A stretch of 64,000 nucleotides of DNA, taken from positions 16,875,718-16,939,717 of the forward strand of contig JAJHZJ010000014.1 in the NCBI GenBank assembly GCA_023548195.1. Reading direction: 5' to 3'. This DNA is from Bettongia penicillata ogilbyi (Eukaryota; Chordata; Mammalia; Diprotodontia; Potoroidae). The translations under genes and the position numbers were made by a program. Positions 50,175 through 62,274 of this stretch are shown here, in pieces; position 1 is the stretch's first letter, and each line of letters begins with the position of its first letter. Under the pieces are notes generated by a model. It made no database searches. It had not been told where the DNA came from and saw only the letters and a list, made by a program, of their open reading frames with translations.

Positions 50175-50340
50175 TGAGCTAAATATCAATCAGCAAATAC
50201 CTAAACACTTCCTAAATGCTCAGGACTGTGTTATACACTATGGATACAAAGAAAAAGGAAACAATGGTTCTGTACTAAAGAAGCTTTCATTCTGAGTCTT
50301 TATGTATAGTAAAAAAGTATATGCTAAATACACAGAGAAA
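50175..50340 (-). mobile_element. Antisense L2 3' fragment
   Basis: caatcagcaaatacctaaac, then ctcaggactgtgttatacac, then aagaagctttcattctgagt match the reversed L2 end. The following 50350-50880 holds nothing I recognise. Confidence 0.5.
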
Positions 50341-50879
50341 AGCTAGTTCAGAACTTAGGGATTCCAATGGCTAGCAGACATTGGAATGGTGGAAAATTCC
50401 CAGTAAATCTTCTTAGAGAAAATTATTTGACCAGAGGAGGACCCTATGAACTTCAGAGAGTTGAAGAATTTTGGACTTCCCATTTCCATCTTAGTCCAGT
50501 TAGCATTCACACAGTGGTGGATAAAGTGCCTGCATCAGGAGTGGAGAACAGATTTGACTCATGGAGGAAAGGCGGCTTCAGGACTCTCTACTGGAAATCC
50601 CAAAGAGAAACTACACCATGCCTGGTGTGTTTCAAGGGTACTTCATAAGGGTCATAAGACTTTCAGCAAGCAGGAGCTTCTAGATATTTGAATCTTTGGA
50701 TTCTGAACTGACCTGCTATTATATGACCCATGGGGTGTGAACAAATTTGTATAGTATGTAACTGATAAACAATTCCAAGAGCTAGTTTTCTGAAAAAACC
50801 AATGAAATCATTAAATGAAGCTCTAATCTGAAAGATAAAATTATGTAAATTTAAAATGAACAAGGTAAATTCGCTACAG

Positions 50880-52500
50880 GAAATAGAAAGAAAGAACTAT
50901 TAAGAATTATTATTCCATCAAAACATTATCAATCTATCATTTATTAAACAACTAGTGCCAGGTATTAGGGACATGAGTATAAAAAAGAAAACAATCTCTC
51001 CTCAACAAATTTACATTATACTGAAAATATAAATCTGAGAATTCAAAGGAAATAAAAGAATACCTACAGAAATAGACTATTTAAACTAAACAAGAAATAT
51101 TAAAGTACCCTGTCTTAGAAAAAGAAATCAAGGAAGTTGTGACTGAAAGACACAAGGGAAAAATACAAGGCCAAAGAAAATTACAAGATAATTCAATCAA
51201 ACATGTAAAGAGCAATTAAGAAAAAAAAATAATCTCAAACACAGAAACAGAAAGCATACTACAAGATTCCTTTTGTGAAAAAAAAATATAGTCTTGATAT
51301 CCGAATAAGGGAGAAAAAAATAGCTCTTAACGAATCATTCTAATGACTACTGATGTAAAATATTTTAAGACTTTATTGGGAAATTATAGACCTCTATCCA
51401 GAATATAATTCACTCTAAACAAGTTGGATTTATACCAGAGAAACAAGAATGTACAACAACAATATAAAAAGGAATAAGCAATTACTAAGCACCGACTATA
51501 TGCCAAGCACTGTACTGAAAGGTTTACAAATACCTCATCTGACCCTCACAACCATGTGAGGCAGGTATTACCGCCATCTTATAGATGAGCAAACTGAAGC
51601 AAAGGTTAAGTGACTTACCAAGTGTCATACTGTTAGTTAAGTGTCTGAGACCAACTAAATTTTTCCTAAGCCCAGGTCCTGCACTCTATCCACTCCTCCA
51701 CCTAGCTGCCTCTATATTTAAAACACAAAGACACTAAAACCATGAGATAACTGCAATAGAGGCAGAAAAAACCGTTAGACAAATTATAGCCCTGATATAA
51801 ATGAAAAGCCAAACTAAGCAAGAGCATAGAAAGGACTTATTAAATATGATCAATAGCATATATTTCAAAACTAGAATGAGTATTGTTTAAAAATAAACAA
51901 ATGGTAGAAGCTTTCTCAGTACCAATAGTGGTAAGGTAAGAATGTCCCTACTCCCTACTATTACTGGAAAGAGTTTCAGAAATGGTAGCTGGAAAAATAA
52001 GACAAGAGAATAAAATTAAAGGCTGGCAAACGCTGGCAAAAAAAAAAAAATTATCCCTACTTGCAGGTGACAAGACTATATACTTAGAAAACCCCAGAAG
52101 AATGAATAAAAGGATTGAAGTGATAAATAGGGTCAGCAAGGTACCATGATGCAAAGTAAATCCACAAAACATATTAATATCATTTCTATACAACACTACC
52201 AAAAACTAGGAAGAAGTAAGATACATTCCACTCACACTAACTACAAAATATCTAAAATATCTTGTGAAGTAACATACCAAGATACATGAAAGATTTCTAT
52301 CCATACAATTACAAAGCACTCTTTTTGTAGATGAAGACCTAAATAGAGAAGTCACCAATCCTGGTTACATTATATAGCAATAAAGGATAAGTGGCAATAC
52401 TAAGTTAATTTACAGAAGAAGTACTATATCTAGTTAATGAAGTTATACTATTTAAAACAAGACACAATATGAAAAATAAATTCAGAAAACCTCAAACTTC
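50880..52500 (+). mobile_element. Degenerate L1 ORF2, RT region (+), split by a MIR
   Basis: Frames give GFIPEKQ-CTTTI (near 51430) and, after the SINE, IRQENKIKGWQ, LSLLAGDKTIYLENP (near 52055, in place of the FADD box of L1 RT), then YIPLTLTTKYLKYL. These match the order of L1 ORF2 motifs. Stops throughout show it is dead. The 100-codon frame at 52570 is not convincing as a gene. An antisense L2 scrap may lie at 50930-51030. Confidence 0.65.
51470..51715 (-). mobile_element. MIR-like SINE, reverse, inside the L1
   Basis: ctaagcaccgactatatgcc, then cacaaccatgtgaggcaggt, then ttatagatgagcaaactgaa, ending ctccacctagctgcctct. Confidence 0.75.
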
Positions 52501-52734
52501 CATTTTCTCATTACTCTTCCTTGAACTGTCCTTTTTGACAAGATGTTATCACCTTGGTAACATACAAACATGGAAAACAAACATGTCCAAATCTCTACCA
52601 CCCATAAAAACCCTTCACTAGATCCTGTTATGCCATACAGCTACTGTTCTTTATCTCTTAACCTCTTCTTAGACTGTCTGAATAAGCTATCTATAATTGA
52701 TGTCTATACTCTACCTTTCATGTTCTTTTTTAAA

Positions 52735-54480
52735 AACACATTTTTAGGGAGAAATTGTGGAAAGATGATGGAAAAGGTTTTCAGAACCCTAAAAAGTATG
52801 CCACTGGGACTTAGAGATGCTTCAATTTACGAGGCCAGAGGAAATCTCCTCTGCATTCTACCACACAGCTAGAGAATCCAAATAGGGACCCTGTGTCATG
52901 TAGAGATTCTGGATAAATAAAGCCAAGAGCCAAGTTCATAGGGTAGCTTGCAGGTAGCCTCCACACTGGAGCCTTCAGGGAAGCCCTACCTCTCTCAGAC
53001 TGAGTTCTGAAATTCCCAGGCCCAGGCTAGGAGAAAAAGAAGAGTATTGTGTGGTTGTTCAAGGCAGGACCAGCATAGCTAGCACTCTGGGAAACAGAGC
53101 CTGAGACTGACACAGTTCTAACAGGTCACCAAAGAGGCTGAAGGCTTTCCAGGAAAGTCCTATCACCAGCCAAGCTTTTGTAAAAAGGTGCTAAGCAATA
53201 TCCAGCCCAACTTGTTGCTGAAGACTTAAGGCAGAAATTCAGCTCAGAAGAAGTTTCTGGGCCTAAGACCCAGAAGTGAGAAGGATTCCAGGCAGAACCA
53301 ATAGTTGGTAGAAGTTCCACAGTCCTATGATGAAAGACCCCAGACAGAGACCCGAGTCCCCTGAAGTAGGGACCTAGTCTGGCCTACTATAACCAAGACC
53401 AGATAGAGCCTGTCCATACCATTCAGTAGTGGAGCTTGAACAAATTAAGAAATACTCTGACCACTCTGAGGAAAAACCTTGGTTTGAGTGGCGTAGGAGA
53501 CAAATCCGAAGATGACAACTCCTAAACAAGTCAAAGGAAAAAATTCTCTTTCCATAGGTATTGCAAGACTATCTGGAAGAAATGAAAGAGATACAGAACT
53601 TAAAAGTTACGGAGAAAAGTATGGCAAGGAAAATTGAAACCTTAAAACAGAGAGTGGAAAACCTCACTCAAGAACTGAATGTCCTGAAAATTAGAACGGG
53701 ACAGAGAGAAAAAAATGACTAAACAAAACAATAACATATATAGAGAGATAGATAGGTACCCCATCTAAAAATTTGAAAAAATAGAAGAAAATCTAGGAAA
53801 TGTAAATGAAGAACAATTAACCTAAAAAAAAGGCCAAGGAGTAACAATTTAAGAATTCCTGGACTTTTCAAAAATTATGATAAAAAAAAGTCCAGATATC
53901 AATTTTCAGAAAATTCGGGATTAGAAAGCATAATCCAACAACATGATGTTTTCAAGAAACATACTTAAAACACAAATTTGTATAAAGCTAAAAAAACACC
54001 AGAGATAACAAATCAGCATCAATACCTAACATTTGTGCATCTAACATCATAGTGGGTACCTAGGAGGAAAGAGGAGTAGGCAGAGTGGGTACAGCCTTGG
54101 GCTTGGAATCAGGAAGATGAGTACTCATCTTCATAAGATCAAATCCAGACTCAGACACTTACTGTGTGACCCTGGGCAAGCCACTTAAGCCTGTTTACCT
54201 TAGTTCCTCATCTCTAAAATGAGCTGAAGAAGGAAATGACAAAGCACTCCAGCATCTTTGCCAAGAAAATTCCAAATGGGTTCATGAAGAGTTGGACACA
54301 ACAGAAAAAACAACAAATATCATAGCACCTAAATACTTAAAAGGAAAAATTAACAGAACTGAAGCAAGAAATAGATAGTAAAATGGTAATAGTGGGACAC
54401 CTTAATATATCCTCTTTAGAGAGACCTAGACAAATAGCACCAAAAAATAAACAAGAAAGAAGTTAAGGACTTGAAAAGGT
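52735..54480 (+). mobile_element. Old L1 5' part: 5' UTR, ORF1 and endonuclease remnants
   Basis: The 5' UTR-like part starts with gaaattgtggaaagatgatg and is followed near 53510 by an ORF1 remnant (MTTPKQVKGKNSL, LEEMKEIQNLKVTEK, NLTQELNVLKIRTGQRE). Endonuclease-like pieces follow: caagaaacatacttaaaaca near 53952 and a frame near 54010-54060 (SINT-HLCI), then gtaatagtgggacacctt after the SINE. It is split by the SINE at 54066-54318. Confidence 0.6.
54066..54318 (+). mobile_element. Marsupial tRNA-headed SINE, forward
   Basis: gcttggaatcaggaagatga, then ctcagacacttactgtgtga, then ccctgggcaagccacttaag, then tcatctctaaaatgagctga, and tcatgaagagttggacacaa at the 3' end. It lies inside the L1 endonuclease remnant. 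Confidence 0.85.
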
Positions 54481-55704
54481 TCTTTAGAATATGTTACTTA
54501 GTCTCCATTAAAAATTTTTTTACAATAGGATCTGAATAGAATTTTTATTGCATTGTGATCAGTAAATAATCAGTTTAGTGTTTCTGTTTTTCTGCCTTTT
54601 CTGGTGAAGTCTTTATGGCCCAACACAAGGTTAATTTTTATGAGTTGCCACATACAGCTTTGAGTATATAAATTACAGCTTTGAGTATATAAATTTCTTT
54701 TACTTCCCATTTAGTAATCTCCATAGATCTATTATCTCTATTTTCTTCTAATGCCCTTTTCAAATCCTTAAAAAAGAAAATTAAAATAGGACAACATATC
54801 TAAACTTATGAGATGTAGTTCAGAGGGAAAATGTGTATCTCTAGATGCTTTCATCAATAAAAGGGAAATAACAAACCAATGACATGGGCATGCAATTAAA
54901 AATAACTTGAATAACAAAAAACCTAACTAAATAAAAAGGTAAACATGATGAAAATGAGAGTCTAATAAAAGTGCAAGCAAAAAAAAAAACCTGAAATAAA
55001 ACTGGAAGCTCTATTTTTGGGAAGAAAAAAAAATAATTGAAAGAGAGAGAAAAATAAAATTGCATCAAAAATGAAAGAGAACTTGCAACAATTGAACAGG
55101 TAATGAAGGAAATTTAAGCAACAAAGTTTGTAATTTAAAGGAAAATCGTTAAATATTAGATAAAAAAATTAAAAAAAGATTAACAAAGTAAGTAATAATA
55201 TATTTAAATAATCCAATATCACAACAAGAATTTTTATTCTGTGTATTTCTTTGTTTTTTAAATGTCATCCTGGTATGAAATAGGTTGTATGGTTTTGTTT
55301 TATCTAATCTGTCAATTCCTTTACTGGATTGTTTAATTCATTCACATTTATGGTTATAAGTGATTTATATTTTCTTCTCTGTCTCTGACTTTGATTTTTG
55401 TTTTCCTTCCTCTTTTAAAGTAGTATTTTGTCCCTATGATTAGTTTTGTTTATTCTACTTTAAGGGAACCTTATTTGCACAATCTCTGTGCTTCTCAATA
55501 TCAACTTACCTTCCTCCATTTATCAAACTTTTCCCTAGTTTAAGAATTTTACTTAACTTACTGATACATTTTTCTTTCTACCTTTTAATAATCTAATTCT
55601 TCCTTCTCTCTTCTATTCTTAAATAGGCAATTCAAAATCTAACTCTCCCCTGAATATTAACTTCTCCTTTTTCTCCTCCCTTTTCTAAAAATGATTTCTT
55701 TACC
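54481..55704. other. A-rich and T-rich blocks, no gene
   Basis: 54480-54780 and 55200-55700 are T/C-rich on the + strand; 54780-55200 is A-rich. They look like decayed LINE pieces in opposite orientations, but I could not place them firmly. Confidence 0.35.
54653..54694 (+). repeat. Perfect 21-bp tandem duplication
   Basis: tacagctttgagtatataaat occurs at 54653-54673 and immediately again at 54674-54694. Confidence 0.9.
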
Positions 55705-55715
55705 TTCTCCTCAAT

Positions 55716-57283
55716 ATAAAATAATAACAAAATTCATTTGGAACAAAAGGTCCAGAATATCAAAGGGACTAATGAAAAGAAATGCATGGGAAGGTGGCCT
55801 AGCACTACCAGACCTCAAATTGTATTATAAAGCAGCAATTATTAAAACCACTTGGTCTTGTCTAAGAAATAGAGGGGTAGACAAATGGAATAGACTTGGC
55901 ACTTGAGACACAGTAGGCAAGGAATATAGCAACCTCCTGTTTGATAAACCCAAAGACCCAAGCTTCTGGAATAAGAACTCACTGTTCAACAAAAATTGCT
56001 GGGAAAACTGGTTAACAGTGTGGCGGAAATTAGGTATAGACCCATGCCTGATACCGTACACAAGAATAAAGTCCAAATGGGTACATGATTTAGGTATAAA
56101 GATTGATACCATGAATAAACTGGAGGAGAAAGGAATAGTGTATTTATCAGATTTATGGAGAGGGGAAGAATTTTTCACTAAAGAAGCAAAAGAAAGCATT
56201 ATGAAATGCAAGATGGATAATTTTGATTAAACTGAAAAGTTTTTGCACAACCAAACCCAATGCAACCAAAATTTGGAGGGATGTAGGAAATTGGGAAAAA
56301 ATTTTTACAGCTAAGCTCGGGGATAAAGGCCTCATTTCTAGAATATATAGAGAACTGACTCAAGTGTACAACCATACAAGTCATTCCCCAATTGATAAAT
56401 GGTCAAAGGATATGAACAGGCAATTTTCAGGGGAGAAATTTAAGATATCTATAATCATATGAAAAAATGCTCTAAATCACTACTGATTAGAGAGATGCAA
56501 ATCGAAACAACTCTGAGGTACCACATCATACCCAGAAGATTGGCAAATATGACAGAACAAGAAAATGATAAATGCTGGAGAGTACGTGGGAGAGTTGGAA
56601 CACTCATTGTTGGTGGAGCTGTGAGCTCATCCAACCATTCTGGAGAACAGTTTGGAACTATGCCCAAAGGGCTACAAAAATGTGCATACCCTTTGACCCA
56701 GTAATATCACTACTAGGACTGTATCCCCAAGAGATCATAAAAATGGGAAAGGGTCCCACATGTACAAAAATATTTATAGCAGCAATCTTTGTGGTTGCCA
56801 AGAACTGAAAATCAAGGGGATGCCCATCAACTGGGGAATGGCTGAATAAATTATGGTATATGAATGTAATGGAGTACTATTGCACCATAAGAAATGATGA
56901 ACAAGAAGACTTTAGGGAGACCTGGAAGGACTTATATGATCTGATGCTGAGCAAAAGGAGCAGAACCAGAAGAACCTTGTGCACAGCAACAACCACAGTG
57001 TGCGAGAGTTTTTTCTGGTAGACTTGGAACTTCGAAATAACGCAAGAACTTACTAAAAAAAAAAAAAATCCCAATGGTAGTATTCTAACACAAAATGTCT
57101 TCCACACTCAGAGAAAGAAATATGGAAGTCATTCACAAAATGTAGCAGATCATGTTTGTATATGTGTAGGTTTTAGTGTATTACGTTTTGATTTGTTATA
57201 TGATTTCTTCCAAGGAAGTGATTGTAGAACACCAAAAAAATAAAAATAAATAAATAAATTTTAAAAAATAAGGAAAAAAATAA
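55716..57283 (+). mobile_element. 5'-truncated L1 with ORF2 C-terminus, 3' UTR and target-site copies
   Basis: Frames give ITKFIWNKRSRISKGLMKRN, GGLALPDLKLYYKAAIIKTT, then (near 56000) NKNCWENWLTVWRKLGIDPC and KEAKESIMKCKMDNFD, the usual L1 ORF2 C-terminal order. Frameshifts break it (near 55905 and 56228). The 3' UTR includes tgatgctgagcaaaaggagc, and it ends in an AAATAAATAAATAAATT tail. ttctcctcaat (55705-55715) and ttctcttcaat (57284-57294) form a likely target-site duplication (10 of 11). It is less decayed than the other L1 pieces. Confidence 0.85.
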
Positions 57284-57294
57284 TTCTCTTCAAT

Positions 57295-58296
57295 TTGTTT
57301 ATTCTAAACTTTTATTCTTTGATTTATGATTTGCCTACTTATTTATTTCTTCTTTAACCTGCATTCCTCATGGAATTAAAACTTCCAAAATACTAAGTTT
57401 AAACAACTTCTTTGTTGTTGCCTTTAAGGATCTTTACCCTTCATTTCTTTGTTTTTCTATTATGCCTCACTCTTAAGAATGATTAATTCAAGAGATAGGT
57501 AATAAGGATATTAATTAGCACTGCCCAGTGGTAGAAATTTCTTGGTGTAGCAAATTGAGTGGTTGTCTATCTTCTGCCTTGCCTGTAGGTCATTTTCTTT
57601 CCCTTTTGCCAAGCAATATCCTAAGTGGGTCTAAGTCCTCCTACTCTATTCAAAGCTAATTATTCCAAAGAATTCTGATTTCTTTTTCCTGAGGCAAGAT
57701 ATTGTTCAGTGAGGAATAAGACTCTGAGATGAAGTCATCTCCTAAGGTAAAGTCCTTATCTCCCAATGCAAAATATATCTCTGACATCAGAGCAGTGCTT
57801 TTGATTTGTACCCTCTTCCCTCATTTAGTCGAGGCCTCAGCCTTTCCCTTGTTGTTTTTCGATGCCTGCGTCTGCTACCTCATCCATTCTCTTGCAAGTC
57901 CTTCTATTTGATAAAAGACTAAAGGAGTTATCTTCCTTTAGTCCTTTATCTATTGACTTGTAGGGTACATTACGTATTTCTCCCAATCCTTCACCTCCTC
58001 ATTCCCCTTTTATGCACATTCCTAATATGTAATTTATCCCCACAAGGAGAAGCATTGATTCATCTGTGGGGGACTTTGCAGTGTTTAGTCCATGGTGATT
58101 CAGACCTGCCTGCTCTTCTACAATAACTGATCCTACTTCTTTAAATTCTGCTTTCATCTTTATCCCTATGTGTATTTTTTCAAAAGAAATCTCTTAATGA
58201 ACTTTCTTGGCTGTTTTTGTTGTTCTTTTTAAACTCAACATATGTCATTCCCTTTCTAGGCTTTTTGGTGTGTGTGTGTTTTTTGCAGATATATGT
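57295..58296. other. T/C-rich sequence, not assigned
   Basis: Continues the T-rich sequence left of the L1 insertion. Antisense old LINE is possible, but no motif was recognised. Confidence 0.35.
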
Positions 58297-58339
58297 GAAG
58301 ATATATGTATCTTCCTTTGAAGATATATGTATCTTCCTT
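58297..58339. repeat. Tandem copies of a palindromic AT-rich unit
   Basis: gaagatatatgtatcttcctt occurs at 58297-58317 and 58319-58339. Each unit contains gaagata-tatg-tatcttc, a perfect 7-bp dyad with a 4-bp loop. Confidence 0.88.
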
Positions 58340-59170
58340 GTGTTTTTTATTATTTGGATGTATTTGCAAGCTGAATATACCCCCATATTTAACTTTCCTT
58401 TTTAAAGAATATTCTAAGAGGATTCTGAGGAAATGGTAGAGTAAGAAAAATTTCAGTTCTCCAAATTTCCTCCACAGAAAAAACCAAACATTGCCTCAAA
58501 GGACTGTAAGTCAGGTAAAGCTGTTAATTCTCCTAAAACAACCTAAAAAGGCCCCAGGAAAGACTTGATTGACTTGCTGAGGTTTGGGGCAGAGGTTTGG
58601 CCAGAGTCAAGTACAAACACCTCCAGGCCAACTCTGTGGAACTAACCAACAAGCCCTGGAGAAAGCTAGGATTGGGAGGCAGTCTCAGCCTTAGAAACTT
58701 TCATCTCAAGGAAAGTGTAGGGTATCTGACTGCTGAGAAGACTGAAGGACCTTCCATTGTTAAGGGACTTCAAACGCAACTATGTTGATCAGACTCGTCA
58801 CAGCCTGTGGCTACAAGGAGAAGAAGGAGCTAGCACATACCTGGTGAGTGCAGTAGCCCTGGTGGCTGTGGTGACTTGCAAGAGAGAAGAATTCCTGGTT
58901 TCAGTCCCAGAGAAGAGAGGACAATTATAGTTTGCAACCATCAGAGGGACTGCAGGGAGCAAGATCATTAGCTGGATGGCATGACCACAGGCCAGAGCAA
59001 TGGTTTAGGAGTGGCAAGGAGAGCCCAAGGTTGTGCCCTGGGACAGACCTCAGAAAATAACAGTAAGAAGGACTTGAGGCTTGGGGCATTACTCTCCAAA
59101 TCTCGGGACTAGAATTTGATTACACTAATAGCTGCAAAAAATAAAATGAAACAAAAAAAAATAAATAAAA

Positions 59171-60090
59171 ATGAGCAAGCAAAGGAGAAAGACCCCAACC
59201 ACAGATAGAGGAGATGGAGAAGATCTGGGGGTTCATATTCAGAGGAAGGTAACAGAGCTAAAAAAAGTTACTCCTTTTTCAACGATAAATGTCAAAAGGT
59301 CCCAAACACAAAAAGATTTCTTAGAAGAACTTAAAAAGGACTTTTTAAAAAGAGATAGGGGAAAAATTAGAAAAAAAATAAGAGCAATCCAAGAAAATCA
59401 AGAAAATTATGCAAGGAAAGTCAACCAACTTTAAACAGAAAACCAAAACTTAAGGAAGAAAATAATTCCTTGAAAACTAGAACTGAGCAAAGGGAAGTTA
59501 ATGACATTCTAAGACACAAAAAATAATAAAACAAAATCAAAAGAATGAAAAAATAGAGAATATGAAACATCAGAAAAATAACTGAAGTAGAAAACAGATC
59601 GAGGAGAAATAATATAAGAATAGTCAAACCCTGAAAATTATGATTAAAAAAAGAATCTTGATACAATATCACAAACAATTATTAAGGAAAATTGCTCTGA
59701 AGTTCTAGAACAAGAAGGCAAAGCAGAAATAGAGAAAAACCCACTGATCACCACCTAAAAGAGATCCCAGGAGTAAAACTTACAGGAATATCATAGCTAA
59801 GTGTCAAGGCTCCTAGGTTAAGAAGAAAATATTGGAAGCAACAAGAAAAAAACAATTTAAACATTGTAGACCTACAATAAGGCTGACACAAGACCTAGCA
59901 GCTACTTTTGAAGGACGATAGCTCTTAGAATACTAAATTTTGTGAAGCAAAATACCTGGGACTAAGGGTAACTTAGCCAGCAAAGTTAAGCATAATCTTT
60001 AAAATGGGGGGAAAAAAGGATATTTAAAGAACTGAAAGACTTTCAGGTATTTGTGACAAAAACAACAGAACTTAAGGGAAAATTCTACTA
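59171..60090 (+). pseudogene. ORF1 remnant of HAL1-E
   Basis: Only the N-terminal 87 codons are open (59171-59434): a basic head and the beginning of a coiled coil (EELKKDFLKRDRGKIRKKIR). Beyond this, in broken frames, are parts matching the ORF1 order of copies A and C. It is more decayed than those copies. Confidence 0.68.
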
Positions 60091-60284
60091 ACATCTAAGA
60101 GAAATATAAAGTAAACATTAAGGACCAATCATAGAGGACTCAATAAGGTCAAATAATTTAGGTCTTATATATGAAAATATTTTCAGTTCTATTACGACTG
60201 TAATTTTTATTTGGATACTTTGAAAGAAAGGTCTATTAGAGAAACAGATGACAGGAGGAAATAAGAATAATACAATCTTACATA

Positions 60285-60385
60285 AATGTATATATGTATT
60301 TATGTGCATGTTTATAGATATCTATGTGTATATATATGTGTATACATATATACACATACATACATACGTGTGTGTGTACACACAT
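60285..60385. repeat. TA/TG microsatellite in HAL1-E 3' UTR
   Basis: An impure run of tatatatgtg, atacatatata and acatacatacg units, ending gtgtgtgtgtacacacatgc, which is itself a near-palindrome. Confidence 0.85.
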
Positions 60386-60659
60386 GCATTAATTGTAGCC
60401 TGGGGGGGTGGGTGGAAGAAGGGGAAAAAAATAAAGTAAAAAGTGCACAGCAGAGAACAAAAGAAAACCTACAAGGAAGCAAAGAAAAGCTGGACAGCTT
60501 TGAAAACAATGTGTAGTATTTATTATATAATTTTCTTGAAATGCAAATTTATTGTTTTATATTGAATCCTCTCATGTTCTGCTGTGTACACATCATTTTT
60601 TTTCTATTTTTTTTTGTACTTACGTTTAAAATAAATTTAAAAACTTTAAAAAATAAGGA

Positions 60660-62270
60660 AGAAAAAATGAATATTTCAGGTGGCTGTCTTATTAACCATC
60701 TTTTTGCAATGATAAATTAGGCTAAAGATGGTAATAACAGTATATTTCATTGTGAGTTGTACTTAAAACTCCTTCGCTTTTCAGATTACACTAGCCCACT
60801 GCCTTTGGTAGTTTTTGGCAGGCGTATGATAATCTTGTGTTATTCAAATTTTCTTTTCTATATATTTTATGATTTTTCTCTTGTAATTTAGCCACCATGT
60901 ACCTTGAGATCTGAAACAGTTTCTTACACTTTTCGTGGGGCTGAGCAGGGGGAGTGAGATTTCTTTCAAATGGTCTTTTCAGTATTTAGAAATTCTGGGT
61001 AGCTTTCTTGTATTATGGTATTCGAGTTTTTTCACTTGTCATGTTCTTCTTCTGAAAGGCCATGATCCCCAAGTTATTTTACGGCACTGTTTTTGGGATC
61101 AATGTTTTTCTCTGAAAGGATATGTTTCTCTATATTACTGCTCTTTGTTTCTCTTTTTCCAATTGTTTTTCATTTTGGTACATTTTTATACACACTCAGT
61201 TGTCCTCTCTTTCATATCTTTGGAGAGACTCACTATCATCTCTTAAGGGTTTCTGTCCTACAAATTATTTTTGCTGTGCAGGCCCTAAATTATCTCAAGA
61301 TTATGATTTCTCTCTTGAACCACTCTGTCCCTGCTCTTGTGAACCCAAAGGGTGCTATTTCATCAGGTTTAATTCCCTGTTTTGCAATATTTATTTAGAG
61401 AAGTTTGTATTATCTTGGATTTTTGACAGCCTTTTCCCCAGAACCTCTCTTTTTAATATTTTCACTTTTCACTAATCAATGAGTTTTTAATCAAATTTTC
61501 TTCCTCTTGGATCTTTGGTGGTTTTAGCCTTATTTTCTCATTACATTCCCCAGTTGTTTACATTCAGAATCCTCCTCTAGTGCTGCACCACAAAGTTGTC
61601 TCAGCCTCCTTCCACACTGCGAAATTCACTTTCTACCAGCTTTGGTAATTGCTCCAAATAACTTATGAAGGGACAAGATGGATACTACCTGGCTTCCAGT
61701 CCCCATTCCTTCAGGTCCAGTGTAGCCAGGATGCCAGTATCGCCACCTGTCTGAGTTCCTTCAGATACTTAATTCTCTGATTGTTGAAAATCAGTGTCTG
61801 TTGTTTCCTACAGGATTGGGGGGAGTAATATGGGCAAAATTTCTACTGCTTTGGGGTTCCCTAACCTATGGGCTGTGCCAAAAAAGCAGGAAACCCCATT
61901 CACACACTGTCCTTTTCCAACCTCCATGTGTCTTCTTGGCACCTTATGTACTTGCTGACTGTAAGGGAAGGGTAGAAATGAGGTATGCTCTTAAGGGATT
62001 TAAGCAGGGAGGGAAATTTCTGATTGTGTACAAGTCAATAGGTCCATCTGTGGCTAAAGCATGAAGGCTCATCAAGGAAGAGTGCTGAATGTGTGTCTTC
62101 AGGAAGCTTTGGTATTCTCCACTATTAGTTTCTATGGTGTGCTTTCTTGTCCACTGGACACAGTAGGAATTACTTTACCAGTGGCACATAATTCCTATTT
62201 TGTAGGAATTTTTTACTTAGTTGGGACTGAAGGAAACATTGGTCCTCTCTTTTGGACTTCTCTTCTTACT
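60660..62270. other. T-rich sequence, not assigned
   Basis: The + strand is T/C-rich with several overlapping 80-117 codon frames (for example 61093 and 61122) that are low complexity and Phe/Leu/Ser-rich, typical of antisense or non-coding T-rich DNA. No family was recognised. Confidence 0.35.
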
Positions 62271-62274
62271 TCCT

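Larger units (their letters stand above)
58415..60650 (+). mobile_element. HAL1 copy E (older subfamily), ORF1-only
   Basis: A 5' UTR (gattctgaggaaatggtaga) is followed by ORF1 from 59171 (MSKQRRKTPTTDRGDGEDLG), a Lys-rich coiled coil broken at 59432, then an RRM/C-terminal remnant (IIKENCSEVLEQEGKAEIEK near 59680, LKDFQVFVTKTTELKGKF near 60030). The 3' UTR holds a TA/TG microsatellite and ends atgttctgctgtgtacacat...aaaataaatttaaaaac. No ORF2 is visible between ORF1 and the end. Confidence 0.68.

Noticed and set aside
50367..50648. 93-codon + strand frame (MASRHWNGGKFPVN start)
   Set aside because: Looks protein-like in composition but an overlapping frame is equally open, no family is recognised and it has no splice-bounded context. 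Possibly part of an unassigned repeat.
60285..60385. CRISPR-like or regularly spaced repeats
   Set aside because: Simple TA/TG microsatellite without unique spacers.
61093..61475. Overlapping 101- and 117-codon + strand frames that look membrane-like
   Set aside because: T-rich DNA read as Phe/Leu/Ser; several overlapping frames are equally open and nothing is conserved.
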